From positions 1 through 64,000 of the forward strand of contig NZ_JAILYJ010000018.1 of the NCBI RefSeq assembly GCF_019793465.1: 64,000 nt of DNA. Direction: 5' to 3'. Shown here piece after piece: positions 8,295 to 16,577 of the stretch (the stretch's first letter is position 1; each line of letters opens with the position of its first letter). Source of the stretch: Rhizobium croatiense. Its GTDB lineage: Bacteria; Pseudomonadota; Alphaproteobacteria; Rhizobiales; Rhizobiaceae. The position numbers were made by a program, and so were the translations under genes. The notes under the pieces are model-generated. The model saw only the letters and a program-made list of their open reading frames with translations. It searched no databases and was not told the origin of the DNA.

Positions 8295-8758
8295 TGCCGA
8301 ATACCGATGTTTCCAGCCTGTCGATGCTGGGCCAGCAGACCGAAACCGCCCATTCGCCGGAGGAGGCGGTGCTTGAAAAAGTGCCGTCCAATCATGCCGG
8401 CACCGACTACGTCGTGCGCTTCACCGCGCCGGAATTCACCTCGCTCTGCCCGATGACCGGTCAGCCGGATTTCGCCCATATCGTCATCGATTACATTCCG
8501 GGTGAATGGCTGGTGGAATCGAAGTCGCTGAAGCTCTTCCTGCATTCCTTCCGCAACCACGGCGCCTTCCACGAGGACTGCTCGATCTATATCGCAAAGC
8601 GCATCGTCGAACTGCTCGATCCCAAATGGCTGAGAATCGGTGCCTACTGGTATCCGCGCGGTGGCATTCCGATCGACGTCTTCTGGCAGACGGGCAAGCC
8701 GCCGGAAGGCGTGTGGCTGCCGGAGCAAGGCGTCGCCACCTATCGTGGACGTGGGTGA
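8294..8758 (+). CDS. queF: NADPH-dependent 7-cyano-7-deazaguanine reductase
   Basis: 154 residues, the short (unimodular) QueF type. It reduces preQ0 to preQ1 in queuosine synthesis. Nucleophile Cys52 and Asp59 lie in SLCPMTGQPDF, and the family motif ESKSLKLF is at 75-82. Two ATGs are adjacent (8291 and 8294); the second is better spaced from AAGGAGG and gives the usual MPNTD start. Translation is coupled to the CDF gene. No other queuosine genes are in the window. Confidence 0.93.
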   Translation: MPNTDVSSLSMLGQQTETAHSPEEAVLEKVPSNHAGTDYVVRFTAPEFTSLCPMTGQPDFAHIVIDYIPGEWLVESKSLKLFLHSFRNHGAFHEDCSIYIAKRIVELLDPKWLRIGAYWYPRGGIPIDVFWQTGKPPEGVWLPEQGVATYRGRG

Positions 8759-8881
8759 GCTGCGGTCGGGCGCAGCCCGAGCAATCGATCCAGTGAATCG
8801 ATTTCAGCAGCGAACGCCCTGAGCTTAAGCGAAGGGCCGGGATACGGTGCGGCAACCACTGCCGGTCTCCAAGGCCAAGCC
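8759..8881. other. Convergent intergenic stretch with a perfect hairpin
   Basis: TCGGGC (8766-8771) pairs with GCCCGA (8775-8780) just after the queF stop, without a T-run. Further on, ATCGAT occurs twice seven bases apart. I see no gene; it separates two convergent genes. Confidence 0.4.
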
Positions 8882-9664
8882 TCACACATCCGTCACGTCG
8901 TCGCCCGATGAGTCATTGCTGTAATCGTCGCCATCGTCGTAATCCGCCTGCTGCACATCCCCGTCGTCATTATCATTACCGGCATTGTCGGACGCTTGGC
9001 GGGTGTCGTCATTGCCGAAAAAATTGTTGATGACGGTTTCCTCGGTGGGCGCGCTGGCATTGCCGAAAGGATTGGCGCCGAAGGGCGAGCCCCAGCCGAG
9101 CGAGGACATGTGGTTGCTGAAGATGCCGCTCAGCGAATTGGCAAGCAGCATGCCGCCGGCAACACCCGCTGCCGTGCCGAGCGCGCCGCGCAGGAAGCTG
9201 CCGCCTGCCGATGGCGCATAGGCCTGCTGGCTCCAGGGGCCGGTCGGCTGCTGCGGCATCTGGCGAGTGCTGCTGTCGTAGCCGCGGGGTTCGTCATAGG
9301 CGCGGGAGGGCTGGCCCCAGGGACCGGGATTGGCCGGACTGGACGGAACCGGAGCGGGCTGCTGCGTCTGGGTGTTGCCGAAGATCGAGCTCAGGAAGCC
9401 GCCGCCCTGTTCGGCCTGGCGGTGTTCGCTCGCGCCGGCTTCCAGCTGGCGGACGTGTTCCTCGAGTTCCTTGATATGGTTGGCGGCCGCCTCCAACCCC
9501 TTTTCCTGAACGATCACGGCCTGAGCCAGATAATAGGTGGCGGAGGGCTGTTGCCGCGTCGCCTGGTCGATCAGGGCCTCGGCCTCGCTGTCGCGCGGCG
9601 TGGCCGCAGCGGTGCGCACGCGGTCGAACAGGGCGGTCAGCAATTGGCGTTCTTCGGGTGACAT
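8882..9664 (-). CDS. DUF2076 domain protein
   Basis: 260 residues starting MSPEERQLLTALFDRV behind AGGAGA. Residues 1-90 form the helical DUF2076 core with a coiled-coil-like stretch. The middle is Pro/Gln-rich (about 95-160). A short hydrophobic glycine-rich segment (FLRGALGTAAGVAGGML) follows, and the tail is extremely acidic (repeated Asp with Asn and Gly). The family is described as periplasmic ligand-binding or sensor-like, but no biochemical role is established. It stands alone between convergent queF and divergent clpP. Confidence 0.75.
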   Translation of the reverse strand: MSPEERQLLTALFDRVRTAAATPRDSEAEALIDQATRQQPSATYYLAQAVIVQEKGLEAAANHIKELEEHVRQLEAGASEHRQAEQGGGFLSSIFGNTQTQQPAPVPSSPANPGPWGQPSRAYDEPRGYDSSTRQMPQQPTGPWSQQAYAPSAGGSFLRGALGTAAGVAGGMLLANSLSGIFSNHMSSLGWGSPFGANPFGNASAPTEETVINNFFGNDDTRQASDNAGNDNDDGDVQQADYDDGDDYSNDSSGDDVTDV

Positions 9665-9893
9665 GTCTTGTCTCCTGTTATTTCGTACGGCTTTGCCGCG
9701 TGAGGGGTGAGGTAGGAAGCGATTCAGGCTTTTCAAAGCCTTTCACCGTTACATTTCAGTAAGGCTTGCGGAACGGCGCGCGGCTTCTTAAGGATATCTC
9801 CACCGCTTCGGTGCCTTGTGTTTTTCCCACATTGTTTTAGGCATTGAGTCGCACTATGTGCGAGGAACCCGAATTCATCTCCGAGAGGTTCGA

Positions 9894-10478
9894 ATGAACG
9901 ACGAAGAACAGGACGACAAGACGAAGGAACTGCCGCTCGGCAAGGAAACGGAGGCGAATCTTTTCAAGTCGCGTTCGATCTTCATCTATGGACCGATCAA
10001 TCAGGAACTGGCGCAGAAAGTCTGCTCGCAGCTCGTGGCGCTTGCCGCAGCCAGCGACGAGGACATCCGCATCTATGTCAATTCGCCCGGCGGCCACGTC
10101 GAATCCGGCGATTCCATCCATGATATGGTCAAGTTCATCAAGCCGAAGGTCTGGATGATCGGCACGGGATGGGTCGCCTCGGCCGGCGCCCTGATCTATG
10201 TCGCGGCTCCGAAGGAACGGCGCATCTGCCTGCCGAACACGCGATTCCTGCTGCACCAACCCTCGGGCGGCACGCGCGGCATGGCGTCCGACATCGAGAT
10301 CCAGGCACGCGAGATCATCAAGATGAACGAGCGCCTGAACAAGATCATGGCGGAGGCCACCGGCCAGCCGCTCGACAAGATCGCCAAGGATACCGATCGC
10401 GACTATTGGCTTTCTGCCGAAGAGGCGAAGGACTATGGCCTCGTTTCGCGGATCGTGACGTCACAGGCCGATATCTGA
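9894..10478 (+). CDS. clpP: ClpP-family serine protease subunit (paralogue)
   Basis: 194 residues. The catalytic residues are visible: Ser96 (VASAGAL), His121 (LLHQPSGG) and an Asp in DTDRDYWLS. ClpP forms a tetradecameric chamber that degrades substrates fed by ClpA/ClpX. Rhizobia carry several ClpP paralogues. This one lacks the adjacent clpX/lon seen at the main locus and has GWVAS rather than the common GQAAS before the serine region, so it is probably an accessory ClpP. The ATG after GAGAGG is preferred over an upstream in-frame start. Confidence 0.85.
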   Translation: MNDEEQDDKTKELPLGKETEANLFKSRSIFIYGPINQELAQKVCSQLVALAAASDEDIRIYVNSPGGHVESGDSIHDMVKFIKPKVWMIGTGWVASAGALIYVAAPKERRICLPNTRFLLHQPSGGTRGMASDIEIQAREIIKMNERLNKIMAEATGQPLDKIAKDTDRDYWLSAEEAKDYGLVSRIVTSQADI

Positions 10479-10501
10479 GTTTTCTCAGCCAAAGCCGTCA
10501 A

Positions 10502-10539
10502 AACGCCCTTGCCTGCAGCAGCAGTCGAGGGCGTTTTTA
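10502..10539 (+). terminator. Terminator after clpP
   Basis: AACGCCCT (10502-10509) pairs with AGGGCGTT (10528-10535), followed by TTTAT. Confidence 0.8.
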
Positions 10540-10647
10540 TTTCGCCGGCATGAGATGCGGGTGCTGGACGGAAAGGGCTTAGTCCGGGCTTGCGTATACG
10601 ACGGCCATCATGCTCCATGCGCCATTCCCGCAGCTCGCGAGTCCGGC

Positions 10648-11847
10648 ATGCTCAAAGATTTTTCCGTCCAGGCCCTGTTCATGGGGCTGCTGACCGCCTT
10701 CGTCGGCTCCGCCAGCTCCTTTGCCGTCGTCCTCCACGGGCTGCGGGCGGTCGGCGCGACGGAGGCGCAGGCGGCCTCCGGGCTGATGGCGTTGTCGATC
10801 TCCATGGGCGTCTGCGCGATCGTGCTCAGCGCCGTGACGCGACTGCCGATCAGCATCGCCTGGTCAACGCCCGGCGCCGCATTGCTGGCAAGCACCGGGG
10901 CGATCGAGGGCGGCTTCGATGCGGTGGTCGGGGCGTTTCTCATCTGTGCCGCGCTGATCGTCATCGCCGGGCTGTTCAAGCCGCTTGGCCGCGCGGTCGC
11001 CGCCATTTCGGCGCCGCTCGCCAATGCGATGCTCTCCGGCGTGCTGATCGGCCTCTGCTTTGCACCGGTGAAGGCAATCGGCTTCAATCCGTTGTTCGGC
11101 CTGCCGATCGTTCTCGCCTGGATCGTCGTTGGCGCCTTCAAGCGCCTCTGGGCGGTGCCGGCGGCATTGGCAGCCTTCGTGCTGGTGCTGACCTTCGGCG
11201 TCGACATTCCCGATGGTGCGCTCAGTTCGCTCGAACACTCGCTGGTGCCGGCGGCGGAAATCATCCGGCCGGTGTTCAACCTTGCCGGTTTCGTATCGAT
11301 CGCGCTGCCGCTCTTCATCGTCACGATGGCTTCGCAGAACATTCCCGGTATCGCGGTGCTGAAGGTCAACCACTACGACCCGAAGCCCGGCCCGCTCTTT
11401 GCCGTCACCGGCTTCTTTTCGCTGCTGTCGGCGCCGTTCGGCGGTCACGCCGTCAATCTGGCGGCGATCACCGCGGCCATGTGCGCCGGGCCGGATGCCC
11501 ATGCCGATCCGAAGCGGCGCTATTGGGCATCGCTAGTCGCCGGCGTCGGTTACATCGTTCTCGGGCTGCTTGCCGGCGCGGTGACGGCCTTCGTCGCCCT
11601 GGCGCCTCCCGTTCTGATCGAGGCGGTGGCGGGGCTGGCGCTGGTCGGTGCCTTCTCGTCCTCGGCAATGTCGGCCTTCCAGGCGCCGGAATCGCGCGAG
11701 GCGGCAGCGATCACCTTTCTCGTCACGGCATCCGGCGTGTCCTTCGGCGGCATTTCCGGCGCCTTCTGGGGCCTGGTCGCGGGCGGGCTGATGCTTGCGC
11801 TGTCGCAGCTGGTGAAGGCCTGGAGAGACCGAACCCAGCCAGGATAA
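10648..11847 (+). CDS. BenE-type benzoate/H+ symporter family protein
   Basis: 399 residues with about 12 membrane helices and the BenE family layout (for example TPGAALLAS, PFGGHAVNLAAITAA, ASGVSFGGISGAFWGLVAGG). Family members import aromatic acids such as benzoate with protons, but no benzoate catabolic genes are near, so the substrate is open. The frame is open from 10555; I chose ATG at 10648 (MLKDFSVQALFMG) because the preceding residues do not look membrane-targeting. It is followed by the leuA leader region. Confidence 0.85.
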   Translation: MLKDFSVQALFMGLLTAFVGSASSFAVVLHGLRAVGATEAQAASGLMALSISMGVCAIVLSAVTRLPISIAWSTPGAALLASTGAIEGGFDAVVGAFLICAALIVIAGLFKPLGRAVAAISAPLANAMLSGVLIGLCFAPVKAIGFNPLFGLPIVLAWIVVGAFKRLWAVPAALAAFVLVLTFGVDIPDGALSSLEHSLVPAAEIIRPVFNLAGFVSIALPLFIVTMASQNIPGIAVLKVNHYDPKPGPLFAVTGFFSLLSAPFGGHAVNLAAITAAMCAGPDAHADPKRRYWASLVAGVGYIVLGLLAGAVTAFVALAPPVLIEAVAGLALVGAFSSSAMSAFQAPESREAAAITFLVTASGVSFGGISGAFWGLVAGGLMLALSQLVKAWRDRTQPG

Positions 11848-11915
11848 GGCAAGGTGTCGCATTGCTGGACAAACCAACCCCGGTTCGGGAGCGACCAAAA
11901 GCCGGGGGCGAGGTC

Positions 11916-11944
11916 TTGCCAGCTCTGCTGCTCAAGGTTATAAG
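11916..11944 (+). promoter_or_regulatory. Predicted promoter of the leuA leader transcript
   Basis: TTGCCA (11916-11921), 17 bases, then TATAAG (11939-11944). The transcription start would fall at about 11951-11953, at the ATG of the leader ORF (11952). The geometry matches the trpL promoter in this window, where the ATG lies nine bases after the -10 end. Confidence 0.5.
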
Positions 11945-11951
11945 CACGGCC

Positions 11952-12077
11952 ATGAAGACCTCAGGCGCCAAGATTTCCGACACCATTGCAAGCGGCCGCA
12001 TCGCTTTGCGTGACGTGTCGCGCGCCCTGACCTCGCTTCTTCTCCTCGGCCTTACGCGCGGTTGCCGGGTCCTTTGA
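11952..12077 (+). CDS. Candidate leuA leader peptide with four tandem Leu codons
   Basis: 41 codons, beginning MKTSGAKISDTIASGRIALR and ending SLLLLGLTRGCRVL. Four consecutive Leu codons (CTT CTT CTC CTC) lie at 12036-12047, and eight of 41 residues are Leu. An in-frame GTG at 12015 would give a 20-residue version. I see no strong Shine-Dalgarno for either, but the ATG lies where the transcript is predicted to start, so leaderless translation is plausible. The ORF sits between the BenE-type gene and leuA. Its function as a leucine sensor is inferred from codon content and the pairing segments downstream. Confidence 0.65.
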   Translation: MKTSGAKISDTIASGRIALRDVSRALTSLLLLGLTRGCRVL

Positions 12078-12226
12078 GGAGCGCCCGGCGGCCGAAAGCC
12101 CGCCCGGCCATCGCTCCTCGCGACTCACTTTCAAAATTGACGTAACGACCGACGAAGGTCCGCATTTTGTTTATCGCCAAGCCCGATGCGATCGGCTAAG
12201 AGGCGGACAAATGCCGGGACGAGGAG
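12042..12226 (+). promoter_or_regulatory. Candidate translational attenuator of leuA with alternating pairing segments
   Basis: Segment 1 is CTCCTCG (12042-12048), which includes two Leu codons. Segment 2 is GAGGAGCG (12076-12083), at the leader stop. Segment 3 is CGCTCCTCG (12112-12120). Segment 4 is CGAGGAG (12220-12226), the leuA Shine-Dalgarno. Segments 1:2 and 3:4, or 2:3, can pair. Stalling at Leu codons would favour 2:3 and free the Shine-Dalgarno; a ribosome ending at the UGA (12075-12077) would mask segment 2 and let 3 cover it. There is no U-tract after 2:3, arguing against transcription termination. Confidence 0.5.
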
Positions 12227-12234
12227 ACAAGACA

Positions 12235-13959
12235 ATGGACAACACCACCAGCCGATCCTCCGCAGGCGCCAAGGGCATGCCCGATGCCGCGGTGAAGTAC
12301 CGGCCCTATCCGCAGGTAAGCATTCCTGACCGCACCTGGCCGACGAAAACAATCACCAAGGCGCCTGTCTGGTGCTCGGTCGACTTGCGCGACGGCAATC
12401 AGGCGCTCGTCGATCCGATGGGCCATGACCGCAAGGCGCGCATGTTCCATCTGCTGCTGGAGATGGGCTTCAAGGAAATCGAGATCGGTTTCCCCTCCGC
12501 TTCGCAGACCGATTTCGACTTCGCCCGCTGGTGCGTCGAGGAGGGCAATGTTCCCGCCGACGTCTCGCTGCAGGTGCTGGTGCAGTGCCGGCCCGAGCTC
12601 ATCACCCGCACCTTCGAAGCGCTGGAAGGGGCAAACCGGCCAATCGTTCATTTCTACAACTCGACCAGCGAGCTGCAGCGCCGCGTCGTCTTCGCCAAGG
12701 ACGTCCACGGCATCAAGCAGATTGCCGTCGACGCCGCCAAGATGATCACCGACATGGCAGCCAAGGCCGGCGGCGGCTACCGTTTCGAATATTCTCCGGA
12801 GAGCTTTACCGGCACTGAGCTGGAAGTGGCGCTGGAGATCTGCAACGCCGTCATCGAGGTGGTGAAGCCGACGCCCGACAACAAGCTCATCATCAACCTG
12901 CCGTCAACCGTCGAGATGGCGACGCCGAACGTCTATGCCGACCAGATCGAATGGATGTGCCGCAACCTCGACAACCGCGAGAACCTGATCGTCTCGCTGC
13001 ATCCGCACAACGACCGCGGCACCGGCATTGCCGCTGCCGAGCTGGCCTTGCTGGCGGGCGCCGACCGCGTCGAAGGCACGTTGTTCGGCAATGGTGAGCG
13101 CACCGGCAATGTCGACGTGGTGACGATGGCGCTGAACATGTTCACGCAGGGTGTCGATCCCGGCATTGACTGCTCGAACATCGAGCGCATCAAGGAGGTG
13201 TTCGAATATTCGAACCAGATGGCGATCTCCGAGCGTCACCCCTATGTCGGCGAACTGGTCTATACGGCCTTCTCCGGTTCGCACCAGGATGCGATCAACA
13301 AGGGCATGAAGGCTGCACAGGTCGCCAACCATCCGATCTGGGAAGTGCCTTACCTGCCGATCGATCCGCGCGATGTCGGCCGCTCCTACGAGGCGATCAT
13401 CCGCATCAACTCGCAGTCAGGCAAGGGCGGCATCGCCTATATCCTGCAGCAGGATTATGGGCTCAACCTGCCGCGCAACCTGCAGGTCGAGTTCCGCGAG
13501 GACATTCAGCGCATCACCGACGTCGAGGGCAAGGAGCTTCCCTCGAAGCGCATCTACGACCGCTTCATCGAGCGATACGTGACCCAGCCCGAAGCGCGTC
13601 TCAAGTTCGTCGATCACCACACCTATCCCGATACGGAGCGCAAGGGGCAGCGGATCGTGGCGGCCGAGATATCAGACAATGGCGAGATCAGGCGCATCGA
13701 AGGGCGCGGCAACGGCCCGATCGACGGCTTCATCAACGCGCTGTCGCATTATCTCGGCATCGAGATGTCGGTGGAGGACTATTCCGAGCATTCGCTGCAG
13801 CACGGCTCGAACGCGGCGGCGATATCCTATGTCGAGACCTCCTATCCCGGCGGCAAGCTCTTCGGCGCCGGCATCAATACCAACATCGTCGCGGCCTCGC
13901 TCGAGGCGATCGTCTCGGCCGCCAACCGCGTGCTCGATGTGAAGGCCGGCAAGGCCTGA
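12235..13959 (+). CDS. leuA: 2-isopropylmalate synthase
   Basis: 574 residues. It condenses acetyl-CoA with 2-oxoisovalerate, the first committed step of leucine synthesis. The DRE-TIM signature appears as SVDLRDGNQAL, with the metal-site HPHNDRGTG and the C-terminal LeuA dimer regulatory domain (about 440-560) that binds leucine. The sequence is closer to the long, yeast/actinobacterial type than to E. coli LeuA. ATG at 12235 follows GAGGAG by eight bases; another in-frame ATG at 12211 would bury that site, so the later start is preferred. Confidence 0.95.
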   Translation: MDNTTSRSSAGAKGMPDAAVKYRPYPQVSIPDRTWPTKTITKAPVWCSVDLRDGNQALVDPMGHDRKARMFHLLLEMGFKEIEIGFPSASQTDFDFARWCVEEGNVPADVSLQVLVQCRPELITRTFEALEGANRPIVHFYNSTSELQRRVVFAKDVHGIKQIAVDAAKMITDMAAKAGGGYRFEYSPESFTGTELEVALEICNAVIEVVKPTPDNKLIINLPSTVEMATPNVYADQIEWMCRNLDNRENLIVSLHPHNDRGTGIAAAELALLAGADRVEGTLFGNGERTGNVDVVTMALNMFTQGVDPGIDCSNIERIKEVFEYSNQMAISERHPYVGELVYTAFSGSHQDAINKGMKAAQVANHPIWEVPYLPIDPRDVGRSYEAIIRINSQSGKGGIAYILQQDYGLNLPRNLQVEFREDIQRITDVEGKELPSKRIYDRFIERYVTQPEARLKFVDHHTYPDTERKGQRIVAAEISDNGEIRRIEGRGNGPIDGFINALSHYLGIEMSVEDYSEHSLQHGSNAAAISYVETSYPGGKLFGAGINTNIVAASLEAIVSAANRVLDVKAGKA

Positions 13960-14317
13960 TGCCGAAACGGGCCAGTCCGCGATCGTCTTGGTACGACGCG
14001 GCCTGACGATGCAGTCGGCGATCTTGTTACCGGCCTCGCAAGATTGCCCGTCGCTTGCGCTTCGGGCATCCACTCCTATCGTCGCTTACCCCCGCATCCG
14101 CCCTACGGGCACCAGCCTGGGCGAGCCGCGGGTCTCGCCCGTCCTTCGGACCCCCGCTGGGGAAGAGGGAATCGAGACGTTGCCGCATTTCTCTTCTCCC
14201 CTCGGGGAGAAGGTGCCGGCAGGCGGATGAGGGGGCGGCTGATGCTGATGGTCGATTTTGCCATTACCACCTCAGCTCCGCTGGCGGTAATCATTCGACC
14301 GATGTGCTAGTCGGCGG
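13960..14317. repeat. Intergenic region with a RIME-like mosaic element
   Basis: From about 14090 to 14235 the sequence carries TCGCTTACCCCCGCATCCG, TTCTCCCCTCGGGGAGAAGG and TGCCGGCAGGCGGATGAGGG. These are modules I associate with rhizobial intergenic mosaic elements. An inverted repeat ATTACC/GGTAAT (14263-14291) lies just beyond the 3' end of the anti-sigma gene. No gene is supported. Confidence 0.65.
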
Positions 14318-15160
14318 TCAGATCGCCGTGGCGATCTCCATGGCGAGCTGGCCGAGTGTCGCTTCGGAGGAGGGGCCGGCAAGCACGTAGGAGGTGCCGG
14401 CATTGTGCCAGGTGACGAGGCCGACCTCGTCCCTGATCGTCTCCTTGAAGTCGTCGGTCTCCGGCGGCTGCGCGTCCTTGCGGAAGCAGATGGAGATGAT
14501 GTCGCCGTCGGTGTTGGAATAGACGAGCTGCCCGACAGGGCGGTTGTCGCCGAGAATGACGCGGGCGCCCTGGAACGTCCAGGCCTTGGCGCTGAGATCC
14601 GGCACGCGGAAGGGCACGCCGATCGCGGTCGTCAGCCAGCTGGAGATTTCCTCGGCCTGTGAGGCCGGCACTTCGACGAGGTGACGGGGCTGACGGATCA
14701 GCAGGCGCTGATAGGCGGTGACATCGCCCAGCCAGTCGCTGGTATTGGCCGGCGCCGTCGACGAGCTCGTGGTGGCGACCTCGTCGACCTCCGGTCCGAT
14801 GCCGACGAAATAGCCGAGGCCGCAGCCGAGCACGAAGAGGATGAGGGCGGCAGCCAGCGCCTGCGGGCCGGTCGGCGCCAGCTTCACCTGCGGGCGCGTG
14901 GCGCGCTGGGCGATCGGCGTCTTCGGCGGCTGCGTGCTCTTGATCGAGCGGACGAGGGCCAGCGGCACCGGCTCCTTCAGGACGTCGTCGAGGCGGCGGC
15001 GTCCGAAATCGGCGCCGTGGCGCAATTTTTCGTGCAGCCGGCGCGCATTCTCATCACTTGCCAGGCGCTGCTCCAATTCGTGACGCTGTTCGGGCGAGAC
15101 TTCGCCATCGAGGAGGGCGGTGAGCTGGGCTTCGAGCGACAATTTCCTGAGATCGAGCAA
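14318..15160 (-). CDS. Membrane anti-sigma factor, non-zinc type
   Basis: About 280 residues. The N-terminal 60 residues (LLDGEVSPEQRHELEQRLA) look like an anti-sigma helical domain. A membrane helix follows near 120-140 (ILFVLGCGLGYFVGI), then a roughly 130-residue periplasmic domain. The zinc motif HxxxCxxC of redox-sensing ZAS factors is absent. The frame is open to 15193, inside the sigma gene. I prefer TTG at 15160, one base after the sigma stop codon. It should hold the co-encoded ECF sigma at the membrane. The call is from context and architecture. Confidence 0.75.
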   Translation of the reverse strand: MLDLRKLSLEAQLTALLDGEVSPEQRHELEQRLASDENARRLHEKLRHGADFGRRRLDDVLKEPVPLALVRSIKSTQPPKTPIAQRATRPQVKLAPTGPQALAAALILFVLGCGLGYFVGIGPEVDEVATTSSSTAPANTSDWLGDVTAYQRLLIRQPRHLVEVPASQAEEISSWLTTAIGVPFRVPDLSAKAWTFQGARVILGDNRPVGQLVYSNTDGDIISICFRKDAQPPETDDFKETIRDEVGLVTWHNAGTSYVLAGPSSEATLGQLAMEIATAI

Positions 15161-15161
15161 T

Positions 15162-15671
15162 TCAGTACCTGTGGATCGGGTGGGTGTCGGCAAGCTCGGC
15201 GAAATGCAGCCTTGCGGTGGCGAGCTGCGAGGCGACGCTCGCCGCCGGAATGCCCATGATGTCGGCCGCCTGCTGGTAGCTGTGGCCTTCGACGTCGACG
15301 AGCAGGAAGATCGAGGAAACGCCGTCCGGCATATCGGCGATCATGCGATGGATGGCGTCGGGATCGACCGCGGCCGAGCGTTCGCGCGCGGCCTCACGAA
15401 TATCGGTGACGTTGCCGCGGGCGGAGGCTTTCGGCTTGCGCTTGCGGCTGTCGTCGGCCCATTGCTGGCGGGCAAGCGTATACATCCAGCTTTCCAGCCG
15501 GCCTTCGCCGCTCCACTGATGACCCCTGGAGATCGCCCGCTGACAGACGGCCTGGACCAGCTCGTCGGCCGCAGTCGTCTCGCCCGCGAGCGTGATCGCG
15601 AAGCGGCGAAGGCGAGGCAGAAGGCCGACGAGATCACGGCGGAGGTCGATGGTCGTTGCGGGCTGACGCAT
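15162..15671 (-). CDS. ECF-family RNA polymerase sigma factor
   Basis: 169 residues. Region 2 spans about 20-80 (DELVQAVCQRAISR, LESWMYTLARQQWADDSRK) and region 4 about 105-160 (SIFLLVDVEGHSYQQAADIM, PAASVASQLATAR). Length and two-region layout are typical of ECF sigma factors, which read a dedicated promoter set under cell-envelope or stress signals. The anti-sigma gene follows immediately on the same strand. I searched by eye for a GGAAC-type autoregulated promoter upstream and found no convincing one. Confidence 0.9.
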   Translation of the reverse strand: MRQPATTIDLRRDLVGLLPRLRRFAITLAGETTAADELVQAVCQRAISRGHQWSGEGRLESWMYTLARQQWADDSRKRKPKASARGNVTDIREAARERSAAVDPDAIHRMIADMPDGVSSIFLLVDVEGHSYQQAADIMGIPAASVASQLATARLHFAELADTHPIHRY

Positions 15672-15857
15672 TTTCTATCCAGAAGCACTCACAGTGGTTT
15701 CGCGGACGAAGCTTCCGCCATCGGACGCAAATCCGGCTTTATTGCCGCCGGTAATGCATGCGCTTTATGGAACAACTCTCCTCCACTTCGCAAGCATCCG
15801 GCCGTTTCCAGTCCCCTTTCCCAGGGAATTTTCGTAATCTAGCCCGCAAAGCTTGCG

Positions 15858-16418
15858 TCAATATGTTCTGTGGCCGTTCAAGCTTTGCAGCAGAGCGCGG
15901 TAGGCCCAGGTGCCTTCGCCGCCGCGATCACGGATTTCGACGAGCTGGACGCGGGCGCCCTGGATATCTCCCTGCTCGACCAGCGCCATGCCCATGTAGG
16001 AGCGGGCAAGAATATAGTTCTCATCGGCATGCAGCGCCTTGCGGTAATAGGACATGCCGAGTTCCATGCGGCCGGCTTTCCGGTTGGCGTAGCCGAGATA
16101 GTTCAGGATGCGCGGGTCGTTTTGATTGCGGGCGAGATTGAGCACGGTGATGGCGTTCTCATATTGGCCGGCATAGGCAAATTCGCGAGCGAAATTGTAG
16201 AGGTCATCGTCGTTGAAGCTGCTCTTCTTCGGGGTGACGCATTCCTTCCTGGTCTTGTCCCAGACCTTGCCGCCGGTGCAGGTCTTGGTCGTCTCGGTCT
16301 TCGGCGGCGGGTTGGTGTCATCGTTGCCGCCGCCGGCCGCGAAAGCGGCCGTGGCGATGCCGAAGGCAAAGCCTGCGGCAAGCGAGATTCTGCCAAGGCG
16401 ATGGAAGGAGAAAATCAT
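15858..16418 (-). CDS. Secreted tetratricopeptide-repeat protein
   Basis: 186 residues with a signal peptide (about 1-28, ending AAFAAGGG). A Thr/Lys-rich linker follows with two cysteines (TCTGGKVWDKTRKECV), then TPR-like helices (about 70-175) including LNYLGYANRKAGRMELGMSY. TPR proteins are usually protein-binding scaffolds, here in the periplasm. It lies 186 bases upstream of the sigma gene on the same strand. A functional link with the sigma/anti-sigma pair is possible but unproven. Confidence 0.75.
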   Translation of the reverse strand: MIFSFHRLGRISLAAGFAFGIATAAFAAGGGNDDTNPPPKTETTKTCTGGKVWDKTRKECVTPKKSSFNDDDLYNFAREFAYAGQYENAITVLNLARNQNDPRILNYLGYANRKAGRMELGMSYYRKALHADENYILARSYMGMALVEQGDIQGARVQLVEIRDRGGEGTWAYRALLQSLNGHRTY

Positions 16419-16577
16419 GGGCGGGCTCCATTCTGAGGCGATGCAGTTGCGCGGATTGTACGCTTACCGCCGAAAATACCAAGAGGGTAAGAAATCTCTA
16501 TGGCAAATGTTGCGACGATCACTCGATGTCTTCGCAAATCGATTCAAGTGCTGGATGAAAGGAGTCCGGATACGTCG

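Noticed and set aside
11723..12001. Minus-strand ORF over the leuA leader
   Set aside because: It is the antisense shadow of the BenE-type gene end and the leader; no ribosome site or family pattern.
12076..12119. Rho-independent terminator in the leuA leader
   Set aside because: The stem GAGGAGCG/CGCTCCTC is good, but it is followed by GCGACTCAC with no T-run, so I prefer a translational model.
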